A DNA stretch of 64,000 bases. Source: Hexactinellida sp. DTS-2022 (Eukaryota > Porifera > Hexactinellida). Each line of letters opens with the position of its first letter. The stretch's first letter is position 1. Shown here one piece after another: positions 34,570 to 44,809 of this stretch. The DNA is taken from contig JAPNXP010000002.1 of assembly GCA_028753945.1 (NCBI GenBank), positions 868,001-932,000 on the forward strand. The letters run 5' to 3'. The translations under genes and the position numbers were made by a program. The notes under the pieces were generated by a model that did no database searches, was not told where the DNA came from, and saw only the letters and a list, made by a program, of their open reading frames with translations.

Positions 34570-34992
34570 GTACATACTTTAGAGACATTAACCCTCAAGG
34601 TGTCTCGTAACTTATTCTTACAAATGTTATGGTTTATATTTATCTTTTCATTAGAACAATGAAATTAATTTGATGTAAACTTGTACGTACAACTTTTTCT
34701 TTTCGACTCGATTACATACCTAAGAAACTAAGCAGATAATGAAACTTTTTTGGCTACAACATATACATAATTCCATAGGCTTTAAATCAATTGAAATAAG
34801 TTAGAACCTAAAATGTATATAAAGTATTGTATTTTCTTCTTTCTATTTCACGTCATCAATTGGAAAGTATTTATCAAAAAACTGCTAAATTCATCCTCAA
34901 ATCTAAATTTTTGATAACTTTACATCATTGGTATTACGGTATACAGTTCCCGTATAAACTAGTATACAGTAGTTTGTGCCGATACATACACC

Positions 34993-37900
34993 ATGCTGAG
35001 CGTAGAGGTTGTGAGTGCTTCCAACCTCAAGAACATGGAGAGGATTGGCAAGAGCGATCCCTATGTCAAACTCAAGTTCCAGGGGCTAGAAAAGAAGACC
35101 AAAACAATCGACAACAACCTGAACCCTGAATGGGGAGAGACGCTAGAATTCCCCCTGGCTGCCAACCTCAGTGGGGGGGAGAATCTCGAAATGTTCGTGA
35201 TGGACAAAGAGACTCTGAAAGACAGGATAATGGGCAAAGCCTCCATTTCTCTCTCGCAGGCGATTCGATCAGGCTCGCTAACTATCCCGGCACAGAAACT
35301 CCTGGACAAATCCAGCAAGTCTATACAGGGCTCAGTCAATCTATCCATTCGGTACACGGCCCCTCAGAAGTCCGGCGGAGGCGGGGCCGGGGGCGGGGGT
35401 TCTGTGGACCCGGGCAGCCCGGGGGGAGGGGGCGACCCGACAGGGGACACGGAAGGGGGTCCGGAGGGAGAGCTCGGGGAGGAGGGCCTCGACGGAGATG
35501 GAGACGAGGGGGCAGCCGGAGAGGGGGAGGAAGGGGGACAAGGGGGGACCGGGGAAATGGGGGAGTCGAAGGGACTGAAGAGCAGCAAGTCTGCCAAGGC
35601 CCGAGCTGCCAAGTACAAGAACAGACAGGCGAGGGACAATCTCCCGAACAAAGAGCTGGACTTCCAGCTGCGCATTCACTGCATCGAGGCGCGTAGACTG
35701 GCCGGGGGCGGCGGCAGCATCTGTCCCTGCTGCATCATGAGTTGTAACGGCAAGAGCAAGAGCACCGCCGCGATCAAGAGCTCAACCAACCCAGTGTGGG
35801 ACGAGACGCTGGTGTTCAACTTCAAAGTGCGTCCCAAGGAGCTGTTCGACAGCGTTGTCGTGATGAAGGTAGTGAACAGCAAGTTCAGCATGAAGGACAG
35901 TCTGATAGGGAACTTCAAACTCGACGTAGGCGCTATCTACGACGAGCCCGAGCACGGGTTCCTGCAGAAATGGGTTCTGTTGACTACTGACAAGGACATT
36001 GGGTCTGGAGGCACCAAGGGCTATCTGAAGGTGAGCATAGGCGTGGTGGGCCCGGGGGACGATCCAAAGCCTTTCCCGGCATACGACTCTGCGAGCGCAC
36101 ACATTGACGACATCGACGGAAACCTCCTGCGGCCCTCGGGGGTCCGTCTGCAGCCGGCAACCTTCAAGGTTCGTGTCTACCGGGCAGAGGACGTGCCTCA
36201 GATGGACGCCGCTTTCTTCCAGTCTTTCAAGAAGCTCCTCGGCAAGGAGGGAGACGACAAGAAGGACTTGGTGGACCCGTATGTACAGGTCAACTACGCA
36301 GGGCATAAGATCAGCAGCTCCGTCAAGTTCACGACTTGTAACCCTGAGTGGAACGAGCAGCTTAACATGGCCATTCGCTTCCCCTCGATGTGCGAGCGGA
36401 TACGAATAAGACTGTACGACTACGATAGAGTTGGTAGGGACGATACGGCCGGCACCAGTTTCCTGATGATCCCAAGGATCTCTCTGCCCGGAGATGACGG
36501 GTTTCTACCCACCTTCGGACCTGCCTGGGTAAACTTCTACGGTTCCACGCGGGAGTTCAAGGACTTCACTGACCAGTTCGACCACCTGAACAAGGGTGTC
36601 CAGGAGGGAGTCGCATTCAGGGGTAGGGTTCTGTTGCAGCTGAACACAGAGCTGGGGAAATATCCCAGCAAGACACGCGAGGATATTCCAGCCATAGAAC
36701 ACAGGTCGATCCTAAAAACACAGCGCAGATACAAACACAGACTGTTCGTCGCATTCTTCCACGCAACTCAAGTCAAGCCACATAGTAACGGCGTAGAGTT
36801 CGAGGTGAGCATCGGCAGCTACGGATACCGCGAGGACCCGAACGCCCCGCCCTCCTCCAGCATCACGCAGGACACCAAACCCGTCTCCGACAGCGGGCAC
36901 TACTACTTCCTGCCTTGGGACGACAAGAAGCCTTGCTGCGTAATCCCCTGCCAGTGGGAAGACAACGCCTACCGAATGGATTCCCTTAACATCCTCCTGC
37001 ACATAGCGGATGATCTGGAGAACCGCATAAAGGGCGTACGGGATCTGCTGCGAGAGGGGAAGGACGCCTCTCCCGACAAGATAGCGCAGTCGATTATAAA
37101 CCTACTGGAGCAACTCGTGAACGGACTGAACGAGCCGATGCCGCAGCTCTCGTTCGACGGAGCGACTGAGCTGGACATCCAGTGGGGAAAGTACCGAGAG
37201 AGCGAGGTGACGGTGCTTAGGGACGAGGTGTTCGCGCTGAGACAGGGCGCCACCGAAGTGGATTTAGCCTTGGACGAGTGCGCCGGGTTTCTGACGAGGA
37301 TAAGAGCCATGGCTGTCGAGTCGCAGATCTCCATTCCCGATCTGATCATCTGGATGATACACGATGGAGACCGCGTGGCGGTGGCACGCATTCCCGCCTC
37401 TGAGATCTCCTACTCGACTAACCCCATGGCCCGCGGGCTCTACTGCGGAAGGGTGCACACGCGGTTCCTAAAACAGCCGGTTAAGGACGCCAACACAGAC
37501 GCCTCGGACAGGGTCGGATCCCAGATACGATTCGCCGCGTGGCTCGGTCGCGAGGAAAACACGGACAACTGGGAGGAGTGCATTCCTGGCGGGACCGTAG
37601 TTACTTTCGCAGAGACGTACGAGAACCAGGTGTTCCAAGCGTTCTCGTGGGGCAATGCCTTCTGTCCCGTCCCGGACTGGTCCGATAACTACGGAGATAT
37701 GTCTCTGCCGAAAGAGTCGTTCCAACCACCGAAGGGCTGGCGCTTTGATGGAGATTGGTTCATTTCTTCCGCAGAGGACATTAACTACGATCCCGAGCTT
37801 AAAATGCGAGAAATTCAGGAAGAGACATACGAAGTGGTTGTACGCACTGAAGATGACCAGGATTGGGAAAATGTTAAAGTTACTTTCGAAGACGACTCAG

Positions 37901-40900
37901 GCGTAGAATACCAACAACCGAATGACATAAAGTGTCCGGACGGGTGGGTCTGGAAGGACACGGACTGGACTGTGGACAATAACAGAATGGTGGACCAGGA
38001 TGGATGGGAGTATTCCAACGACCCAGACTCGAGAGATTCCTTCCAGCCAGTGGAGCGCGGTGACTCCATTATGAAGCGCAGGAGGATTGTGCGGCTGAGA
38101 ATCAGAGCTCTGGATTCGCCAGACATGAGAGCTAAAGTGAAGTCTGCCCAGAAAGGCAAGGAGGATGAGGGGTGGGAGTTCTCCGTGTTTCACGGAGGCC
38201 CCTACTACCGCGTCGAGAAGAGAAAGCACGCGTTCAGGAGACGGAGATGGCTGCGGAAAATGGTCGCAAACGACAAAAGCGCGCCCTGCATTTTCAAGTT
38301 CAAAGCATCGGATGAAGACGATTCGAAGAAGAAAAGTAAGAAAGACAAGAAAGCCGACAAGAAAGCCAAGAAGAAGGCCCTACTCCAGTCCCCGCGTATG
38401 TACATGCATTTCACTAACGAGCACAAGTGGATTCTCAGAGCCTACGTCTACCAAGCGCGCGCTCTCCTTTCCGGCGACAAAAGCGGTCTAGCAGACCCGT
38501 ACGCCATCGTCTCGTTCGTAAACAAATCAAAGAAAACACACACTATAAAGGCGAGTGTCTGTCCAACTTGGGACGAGACTGTAGAGTTTAAAGACATTCC
38601 TATTTTCGGAGAACCTGAAACGACCCTGGCTAATCCCCCTCTGGTTGTCGTTGAGTTCTACGACAAGGACCTGATCGGTAAGAACGAGTTGATGGGTCGC
38701 ACGTTTGCCACCCCTGAGGTGCGACTGGGTGCAGCGAAGGAACCGATTAAACTGAAGTGGTTTTCAATATTCCATCAGAGCTTGGAGGGAGGCGAGTTGT
38801 TAGGCGCTTTCGAGCTTATCCTGATGGACGGGAAGAACGAACACGAGTTGGAGATCCCACCCATGTCCAAGGACGGTAAATACCATCTGGTCCCATTCTC
38901 AGTGCGTCCCAAGCTGGTCCCGATGCGCGTAGAGGCTCTAGCCTGGGGAGTCAGGGACCTGAAGAAGTTCGAACTCACCTCAATTGAGCATCCGCTCCTG
39001 CGACTCGTCTGTGGCAACTACATGCGAGAGAGCGACCCGATAGAGAAGTGCTCTGACAATCCCAATTTCTGCAACCCCTGCATCCACATGGACTGTATGC
39101 TCCCGAAGGAACAGATCTACATGCCGCCTCTGGAAATACAGATCCTAGACAAGCGGCCCTTCGGTAGAACTCCCATAGTAGGCGTGCATACGATAAAGTC
39201 TGTGGAGGTATTCGTCGTCCCCACCCCCGGGTCCAAGGAGGCAGAGGATATCGCGAAACAGGCTGTGCGCGCCATTTCTCCCAGAGGCTCCGTTTCGGAA
39301 GACAACAACGTGGTTTCCACCGAAATTGCGGCTTCCGTTGTGAAGAAACCAGTGGAGCCCGAAGCGATAACTCCAAAGAAATCCAAAGGCAAAGGCAAAA
39401 AAGGCGACAAGGCCCCCGAGGCGGAGGCTATCACGATTGACTCGGAGGTGGGCACTCAGGACCCGGATAGCCAGGGCGACGAGTTCGACTTCTGGAGCAG
39501 GTACTACTCAAGCATCGGGCAAGAGAAGAAATCAACCGGCTTCGTGGAGAAGGGATTCGAACCGATGGTGTACTATAAGGAGGGGGTCGAACAGAGTTTT
39601 TCGTATTTCAGGGATCGAACCAAGGATTTCCAGCTGAGCCGTGGAAAGGCTGCTGAGAGAGACGCCGACACCTGTGGACTCTTCAAGGGCGACGTTAAGG
39701 TGTACTACCTGCCTGAAGAGGATCAAGACAGCGTGCCTCTCATATACAAGGACGTTACACAGTCGGGATTGGTAGAGGTGACTGTGAGGGTGTATGTGAT
39801 AAGGGGGAGGGACCTAGCGGCTCAAGATCCTAATGGAAAGTCGGATCCCTATATTAAAGTCATGCTAGGCGAGGAAGAAGTCGTGGATGACAAGGATAAC
39901 TACATTCCTAACAACCTGAATCCGCTCTTCGGGAAAATGTTCGAATTCGACGCCCGTTTGCCACATCAACATGAAATGAAAATTGTAATCATGGACCACG
40001 ATTTCGGTTCAGCTGATGACCTCATCGGCCACACAATTATCGACTTAGAAAACCGTCTCCTCTCCAAATACATGGCCACTTGCGGTTTGCCTAAGAACTA
40101 CTTCGTTTCCGGTCCCAGTAAGTGGCGACACCACCTGGTGCCTTCTGCTCTGCTGGAGAAATTTGTAAAAGCGGAGGGCCATGGGGAAGTTGCGTGGACA
40201 GGCAACACGCAGGCAGACCTTAATGGGATTACCTTTCACCTGGCGGATTTCGAAGGAGCCGAGCCTTTCTCAAATATTAAAGATAAGGATGAGCGAAAGA
40301 ATAGAAAACGAGAACTTGGTGGCCCAAAGCAACGACTTGCTCTTCACATACTAAACATATTCGAACACGTGCCAGACCATATCGAACAGAGGAAACTGGT
40401 GAACCCCATACAAGGAGAGCTCCCTCAGGGCTACATAGACATGTTCGTGGATATATTTCCCAAGGGAGAAGGCAGTATGCCTCCGGCCATCGATATTACG
40501 CCTCGAAAACCACAGGACATGTTCCTACGTATTGTGGTGTGGAATACAAAAGACGTTGAACTTAATGAGAGGTCTATTATAGGGGGAGACGCAATGAGCG
40601 ATATATATGTTAAAGCGTTTCTTAGGGGACAGGACAAGAGCAAGAAAACCGACGTACACTACCGTAGCATGGATGGGCAGGGCATGTTCAATTGGCGACT
40701 CGTGTTTCCATTCAAATACTTACCAGCTGAACAAGAGATAGTTATAAAGAAGAAAGATCATTTCTGGAACTTGGAAGGCACTGAGAAGCGACTCGACCCT
40801 ATCCTAGTGCTACAGGTATGGGACAACGATCTATTCAGTCCTGACGACGTGCTAGGCTCAGTGGAATTCAACCTGACACGATTCTTCAAACCGGTGACAT

Positions 40901-41340
40901 CTGCTAAACGCTGCACCGTTAACCAAGTGTCCTGGCAGAATGATCTCAGCAACTGCGACAACCTATTCAAGAGGAAACGCATCCGCGGTTGGTGGCCAGT
41001 TATCTCTAACCCTGACGGGAACAATCCCGGAATAACAGGCAAGGTGGAGATGGAATTGGAGATTCTAACTGCAGACGAAGCAGAACTAAAGCCAGCGGGA
41101 GAAGCACAGCTTGAGCCAAACGCAAACCCATTCCTAGAAAAACCAAACCGACCTGCAACCTCGTTCCCATTTTTCTTATCCCCATGGAAGAGTTTCAAAT
41201 ACATAATCTGGAGACATTACAAATGGTGGATCCTCCTAGTGTTATTCCTAATTGTCCTCGTTATATTCATCGCTGTATTAGCATACAGCACTCCCAACTA
41301 CATAGTGCAGTTTGCTGCAACCTTCTTAGCCAATGTTTGA
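34993..41340 (+). CDS. Ferlin, dysferlin/myoferlin type, single exon
   Basis: 2115 residues without an intron. Ferlins are tail-anchored multi-C2 proteins acting in Ca2+-dependent vesicle fusion and membrane repair. Approximate order: C2A 1-100 (GKSDPYVKLKF); Gly/Glu-rich low-complexity linker 127-193; C2B 222-336; C2C 390-503 (DPYVQVNYAG); FerA/FerB region 640-825 (IPDLIIWMIHDGDRV); DysF region 856-1080, with Trp-rich pieces FQPPKGWRFDGDWFIS and CPDGWVWKDTDWTVD; Lys-rich run 1110-1128; C2D 1137-1270 (GLADPYAIVSF); C2E 1300-1413; C2F 1593-1720 (GKSDPYIKVML, VIMDHDFGSADDLIG); C2G 1840-1966; membrane anchor about 2078-2100 with a short lumenal tail. C2A, C2D and C2F keep the Asp-Pro-Tyr loops typical of Ca2+ binding. 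C2B has none and shows a CPCCIMSC cluster instead. The DysF region separates it from otoferlin-type ferlins. The coding sequence is far more GC-rich than its flanks. Vertebrate relatives have about 50 exons. Confidence 0.95.
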   Translation: MLSVEVVSASNLKNMERIGKSDPYVKLKFQGLEKKTKTIDNNLNPEWGETLEFPLAANLSGGENLEMFVMDKETLKDRIMGKASISLSQAIRSGSLTIPAQKLLDKSSKSIQGSVNLSIRYTAPQKSGGGGAGGGGSVDPGSPGGGGDPTGDTEGGPEGELGEEGLDGDGDEGAAGEGEEGGQGGTGEMGESKGLKSSKSAKARAAKYKNRQARDNLPNKELDFQLRIHCIEARRLAGGGGSICPCCIMSCNGKSKSTAAIKSSTNPVWDETLVFNFKVRPKELFDSVVVMKVVNSKFSMKDSLIGNFKLDVGAIYDEPEHGFLQKWVLLTTDKDIGSGGTKGYLKVSIGVVGPGDDPKPFPAYDSASAHIDDIDGNLLRPSGVRLQPATFKVRVYRAEDVPQMDAAFFQSFKKLLGKEGDDKKDLVDPYVQVNYAGHKISSSVKFTTCNPEWNEQLNMAIRFPSMCERIRIRLYDYDRVGRDDTAGTSFLMIPRISLPGDDGFLPTFGPAWVNFYGSTREFKDFTDQFDHLNKGVQEGVAFRGRVLLQLNTELGKYPSKTREDIPAIEHRSILKTQRRYKHRLFVAFFHATQVKPHSNGVEFEVSIGSYGYREDPNAPPSSSITQDTKPVSDSGHYYFLPWDDKKPCCVIPCQWEDNAYRMDSLNILLHIADDLENRIKGVRDLLREGKDASPDKIAQSIINLLEQLVNGLNEPMPQLSFDGATELDIQWGKYRESEVTVLRDEVFALRQGATEVDLALDECAGFLTRIRAMAVESQISIPDLIIWMIHDGDRVAVARIPASEISYSTNPMARGLYCGRVHTRFLKQPVKDANTDASDRVGSQIRFAAWLGREENTDNWEECIPGGTVVTFAETYENQVFQAFSWGNAFCPVPDWSDNYGDMSLPKESFQPPKGWRFDGDWFISSAEDINYDPELKMREIQEETYEVVVRTEDDQDWENVKVTFEDDSGVEYQQPNDIKCPDGWVWKDTDWTVDNNRMVDQDGWEYSNDPDSRDSFQPVERGDSIMKRRRIVRLRIRALDSPDMRAKVKSAQKGKEDEGWEFSVFHGGPYYRVEKRKHAFRRRRWLRKMVANDKSAPCIFKFKASDEDDSKKKSKKDKKADKKAKKKALLQSPRMYMHFTNEHKWILRAYVYQARALLSGDKSGLADPYAIVSFVNKSKKTHTIKASVCPTWDETVEFKDIPIFGEPETTLANPPLVVVEFYDKDLIGKNELMGRTFATPEVRLGAAKEPIKLKWFSIFHQSLEGGELLGAFELILMDGKNEHELEIPPMSKDGKYHLVPFSVRPKLVPMRVEALAWGVRDLKKFELTSIEHPLLRLVCGNYMRESDPIEKCSDNPNFCNPCIHMDCMLPKEQIYMPPLEIQILDKRPFGRTPIVGVHTIKSVEVFVVPTPGSKEAEDIAKQAVRAISPRGSVSEDNNVVSTEIAASVVKKPVEPEAITPKKSKGKGKKGDKAPEAEAITIDSEVGTQDPDSQGDEFDFWSRYYSSIGQEKKSTGFVEKGFEPMVYYKEGVEQSFSYFRDRTKDFQLSRGKAAERDADTCGLFKGDVKVYYLPEEDQDSVPLIYKDVTQSGLVEVTVRVYVIRGRDLAAQDPNGKSDPYIKVMLGEEEVVDDKDNYIPNNLNPLFGKMFEFDARLPHQHEMKIVIMDHDFGSADDLIGHTIIDLENRLLSKYMATCGLPKNYFVSGPSKWRHHLVPSALLEKFVKAEGHGEVAWTGNTQADLNGITFHLADFEGAEPFSNIKDKDERKNRKRELGGPKQRLALHILNIFEHVPDHIEQRKLVNPIQGELPQGYIDMFVDIFPKGEGSMPPAIDITPRKPQDMFLRIVVWNTKDVELNERSIIGGDAMSDIYVKAFLRGQDKSKKTDVHYRSMDGQGMFNWRLVFPFKYLPAEQEIVIKKKDHFWNLEGTEKRLDPILVLQVWDNDLFSPDDVLGSVEFNLTRFFKPVTSAKRCTVNQVSWQNDLSNCDNLFKRKRIRGWWPVISNPDGNNPGITGKVEMELEILTADEAELKPAGEAQLEPNANPFLEKPNRPATSFPFFLSPWKSFKYIIWRHYKWWILLVLFLIVLVIFIAVLAYSTPNYIVQFAATFLANV

Positions 41341-41857
41341 TGTCACGAAGAGATCTCGCGTGCGTGTGTTCTATGATTTATTATTCTATTTGAGTCAATT
41401 ATTAGTATAGAGGGAAATATCTAGAGATTGTAAATGATTATACTTGTTTGTTTGATATCTTAGTTTATTTGTTCTATCAACTCTTGGTTAGTTTATTATA
41501 TGTATATAGTTTATATGATGATATTCTATACTGTTCCTTTCATTCGTTCGCTACGACGCTTTAGCTACTCAAACATACAGGGATTTATATTATAACATGG
41601 ATGCTTTTAAAAGTACGAATCATAGTAGACTCCCTTTAACTTATTACGAACACAAATAAGGCGATATCGGTTAAGGAGTACACAAAGTTTAATTACCTGC
41701 ATGAAAACTCGGGTTAATACGAAACAAATTTCTACGGTCCCCTGGTGTCCGTATTACTGAGGGTCTACTGTATTTTGCATTTTGGTAACTAATGCCACAT
41801 TAAGTTTATCAACACACTATAATAACACAAATAAATAGAACAACAAAGGCATGCTAA
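41341..41857. other. Convergent intergenic region, ferlin/ABCG-A
   Basis: 3' ends of both genes with one MITE at 41622-41772; otherwise AT-rich. Confidence 0.6.
41622..41772. mobile_element. Pogo-like MITE
   Basis: Ends tagtagactccctttaactt and gagggtctactgta are imperfect inverted copies. The interior (aaataaggcgatatcggtta, gagtacacaaagtttaatta) equals the family at 23674-23912. Confidence 0.7.
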
Positions 41858-43822
41858 TTAAGTTATTGTTCTCTTAGCAAAGAATCTGAGCCTGATATAA
41901 GTGAGTAAATATAGGAGACACCCATACACCGTTAGGAGAATTATTCCCAGCCAGCTGTCTATTGAACCTGAGGTGGATATTCCCTGCTTAGTTAGGTAAT
42001 CGATTCCGGAAGTATGCGACTCTAGCAATATTTCAGGACTGACTCTATAATCGAAATGCGGACACATATCATTTCCAGTTAGGTTCCTGACAATTGGGAA
42101 ACAGAAGTCCAGCCCATAGAGCTCGTTAGCTAAAATGGTGGAGTAGAACAGTCGGTAGAAAGATAGATAGGATAGGCATTGAACTATGATATGTGTCTCT
42201 TTAATATTGAAGAAATACCCTGATAACGACAACATTATAAACAGCATGTAACCGTTAACAAACAAAGCTTGGAACTCGACATCAAACGATATTGCGATCA
42301 GGCTAATCAATCCTGTTTCAGCAAATGCGTACCCTAGTATAACTAGCGAGTAGAATCCTATGTTATTCCAAGATATAACATACCCCTGTACAAAGTAATA
42401 GATGAGCGAGGTGAGTAGTGCTGGCAACACACAACGTGGGACAATCTCAGTTAGGACTTTGGATACGAAATAGGAAGAAACGCGGTAATAGCAGTGGTTA
42501 GATTCGAAGTAAAACTGGTTTTTACTGTAAAAGAAAGTAGTCAGGTATGGAGCACATATTGTAGATAGCAAACAAACTAATACGATGGTTAGAGTTAGTC
42601 GGTTTTGGAGACCTTCTAAAGAAAGGTCCGTGTTCCACGTGAAATACTTAATAACTCCAATGGCCAGTAGGTTAAACACGAACTGTAAGATCTCTGGGTA
42701 AGGGAATCGGAGGAACACTCGCATTGTCCTTACAGCTAGCGTTACCATCTGGGAGAATGGATTAGTGGCATAGCGAGATGATATGCTATTGCTGGCAGCG
42801 TTGGTATAGGTTGAATGGGTCTCTTCCAGCATCGTTATTAATCGCCTGTTATAATTCGAAGCACTAAACTTAGTGCTGAGACTCAACAGCTGATTATCTG
42901 GAATAGATCCATCGCATATTTTCTTCCCAGAATCCTTTTCTTTAAAAATCATATCAAGAAGGAAGTCCCCAGGATTTTCATTCTCCTCACATGGGTACCC
43001 TAGCCCAGAGAAATACTCTATGGCATCTGGCCACTCTCCATGGAACACTGTCTCGCCACTCGACAACAGAGTCGCACGGTCCAGCAGACGGAGAATGGCG
43101 TAGCGAGGTTGGTGGAGAGTTACCACAATCAGACGGCCCTCTTGAGACAGACTTTTCAGCTGTCGCATTAGATTCAGGGCTGTGTACGCGTCCAGACCGG
43201 AAGTGGGTTCATCCAGGAAGAGAATGGAGGGTGCGATCACCAGCTCCGTGGCGATGTGAGTCCGCTTCCTCTCGCCGCCCGACACGCCTCTCGTGAAGGG
43301 CGTCCCTATCCTGGAGTCCGCCACCTCGCCCAGCCCCAGTTTCTCGATCACCTCCTGCACCAGCCGAGCCCGCTGCTGTCCCTCGCTGACTCCCTTCTGC
43401 CGTCCCTGGGCCAGGTAGCGCTTCGAGAGGCGCAGACTGGCGGAGAAGTGAATGTTCTCTCTCACGCTCAGCACGCCCTCCAGGAAGTCCTGCTGCACCA
43501 CGTACCCGGCCATGAACCGGAAGTGGTCCGGCTGAGGCTGTCCGTTCACTCTAACGTCCCCCGTGTACCGCCTGTGGCTGGTGCGTCCCGCCAACAGGTC
43601 CATGAGGGAGGTCTTCCCGCTGCCTGTGGGTCCGAGGATGGCATTGAGGCCCGACCTGAAGACGCCACTCACGGACTGCAGAACTGGTTTGGACTTGTGG
43701 GAACACACACGGCTGTTCTGGGGCACCGAGTAACACAGGTCCAGGAAACTTAGTTGGTTTACTTGGTTAGTATTAGTAGTATTCAGATTGTGGCCATTTT
43801 TGGATGTTTGCGAATTTGCCAT
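41858..43822 (-). CDS. ABCG-subfamily half-transporter A
   Basis: 654 residues, one exon, ATG at 43822. The ABC domain comes first and membrane part last, the order that defines the ABCG (White/ABCG2) subfamily; two such halves dimerise to export lipids, sterols, pigments or xenobiotics. Walker A GPTGSGKTSLMD, Q-loop VVQQDF, signature VSGGERKR, Walker B ILFLDEPTSGLD and H-loop TLHQPR are all intact. About six hydrophobic segments lie between residues 370 and 650, with a Cys-bearing loop before the last one. Residues 20-287 are encoded by an arm that is nearly identical to the head-to-head neighbour. The first 19 residues and the whole membrane half are unrelated at the sequence level beyond family resemblance. 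Substrate unknown. Confidence 0.93.
   Translation of the reverse strand: MANSQTSKNGHNLNTTNTNQVNQLSFLDLCYSVPQNSRVCSHKSKPVLQSVSGVFRSGLNAILGPTGSGKTSLMDLLAGRTSHRRYTGDVRVNGQPQPDHFRFMAGYVVQQDFLEGVLSVRENIHFSASLRLSKRYLAQGRQKGVSEGQQRARLVQEVIEKLGLGEVADSRIGTPFTRGVSGGERKRTHIATELVIAPSILFLDEPTSGLDAYTALNLMRQLKSLSQEGRLIVVTLHQPRYAILRLLDRATLLSSGETVFHGEWPDAIEYFSGLGYPCEENENPGDFLLDMIFKEKDSGKKICDGSIPDNQLLSLSTKFSASNYNRRLITMLEETHSTYTNAASNSISSRYATNPFSQMVTLAVRTMRVFLRFPYPEILQFVFNLLAIGVIKYFTWNTDLSLEGLQNRLTLTIVLVCLLSTICAPYLTTFFYSKNQFYFESNHCYYRVSSYFVSKVLTEIVPRCVLPALLTSLIYYFVQGYVISWNNIGFYSLVILGYAFAETGLISLIAISFDVEFQALFVNGYMLFIMLSLSGYFFNIKETHIIVQCLSYLSFYRLFYSTILANELYGLDFCFPIVRNLTGNDMCPHFDYRVSPEILLESHTSGIDYLTKQGISTSGSIDSWLGIILLTVYGCLLYLLTYIRLRFFAKRTIT
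42962..43764 (-). repeat. Inverted repeat 1, left arm (ABCG NBD)
   Basis: 803 bp pairing with 44874-45676 with no length change. The encoded protein segment (VNQLSF to NPGDF) is the same in both; I noted about seven base differences from antisense readings. Similarity stops abruptly at both ends, inside the coding sequences. Confidence 0.92.
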
Positions 43823-44809
43823 TATAAAAGATTAATGTGTTTTGACTCATTCTCCAATATATTAGTTTTGGATTTAGTATACATGCAATAGTTAAGAAAC
43901 TTTATTGTTATCCTAATTCAGCTAAAAATGTTATAGTTATTCAATTTGTAGCCATTTAATAAAATTCATCTGGCATTTTAAACATTGATTGCAAGGATGA
44001 TATTATGTCAATTAAATGCTTTCATTAATAATTTAATAAGAAATTGAACATCTAATTAGCTTAATGGGTGTACTAGTCATAGTTAATATACTATGAAATA
44101 AGCTCTAGCTAGATTTATTTGCTCCAAATTAAGGATTAATGTCTTGCTAAGGAGGTTAATAATAGCAAGTTTTCTCAATAAATGCCTCCCTAAGGGGTTT
44201 AAAATTAATAATCGCGAAAAAGGCTAAATATATCCATTATTATCCACAAATACTTAGGTAACTAGGAAAATTCCGGGAATAATTTATCATATAAATTATC
44301 ATTATCATACGCACATAAGCACACGGGACGAATTGGTAAATAAGACTAATGGTATACACTACATTACTAACATATTAAATAGTAGCTCAACTCAAATAAT
44401 AGCGGCTAAAAATGAATAATTGCCTACCCCGAATAATAACCTAAGGTATATGCTATTATTCGAGTTAATACGGTACTTTCTGTTCCCAGTTTTCTAAGGG
44501 GTTAAGAGAGAGAGCTCCCCATTTTAATTAACCAGCCGGACAAATTCGCCAACCTTGCATCACTAATTGTAAACACTGTGATTAATATGATCAAAGTCTT
44601 ATGAAACCTTCAGTTGATGAGCTAGTCCTCATGGAATTATAAATCTGGGACTTCGATTTATGATAATTTAATAATACACATAACAGTGACTAGTGCTACA
44701 AATATCATGCTGGGATTCTCCTTTAATTAATTAAAGATTATGATGATTTAGTAAACAAAGAATTTAAGTAAACATATAAAATTAATTCAAACCAAAATAA
44801 TAGCACAAA
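43823..44809. other. Spacer between the divergent ABCG genes
   Basis: 987 bp shared 5' region, AT-rich, with no mirror symmetry between its halves. A MITE-like fragment at about 44413-44475 contains cctaccccgaataat, also present near 34.34 kb. Confidence 0.65.
44775..44780 (+). promoter_or_regulatory. Possible TATA box of ABCG-B
   Basis: TATAAA 35 bp before the ATG; rather close, so the leader would be very short. Confidence 0.3.

Larger units (their letters stand above)
33310..34992. other. Intergenic region between PHB2 and the ferlin
   Basis: AT-rich DNA, 1.68 kb. 34110-34570 is built from nested MITEs. The ferlin promoter should lie in the last 400 bp; no unambiguous TATA box. Confidence 0.6.

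Noticed and set aside
35061..40643. Many open frames of 60-190 codons on both strands within the ferlin
   Set aside because: They overlap a 2115-codon frame with full domain content; GC-rich coding DNA has few stops in other frames.
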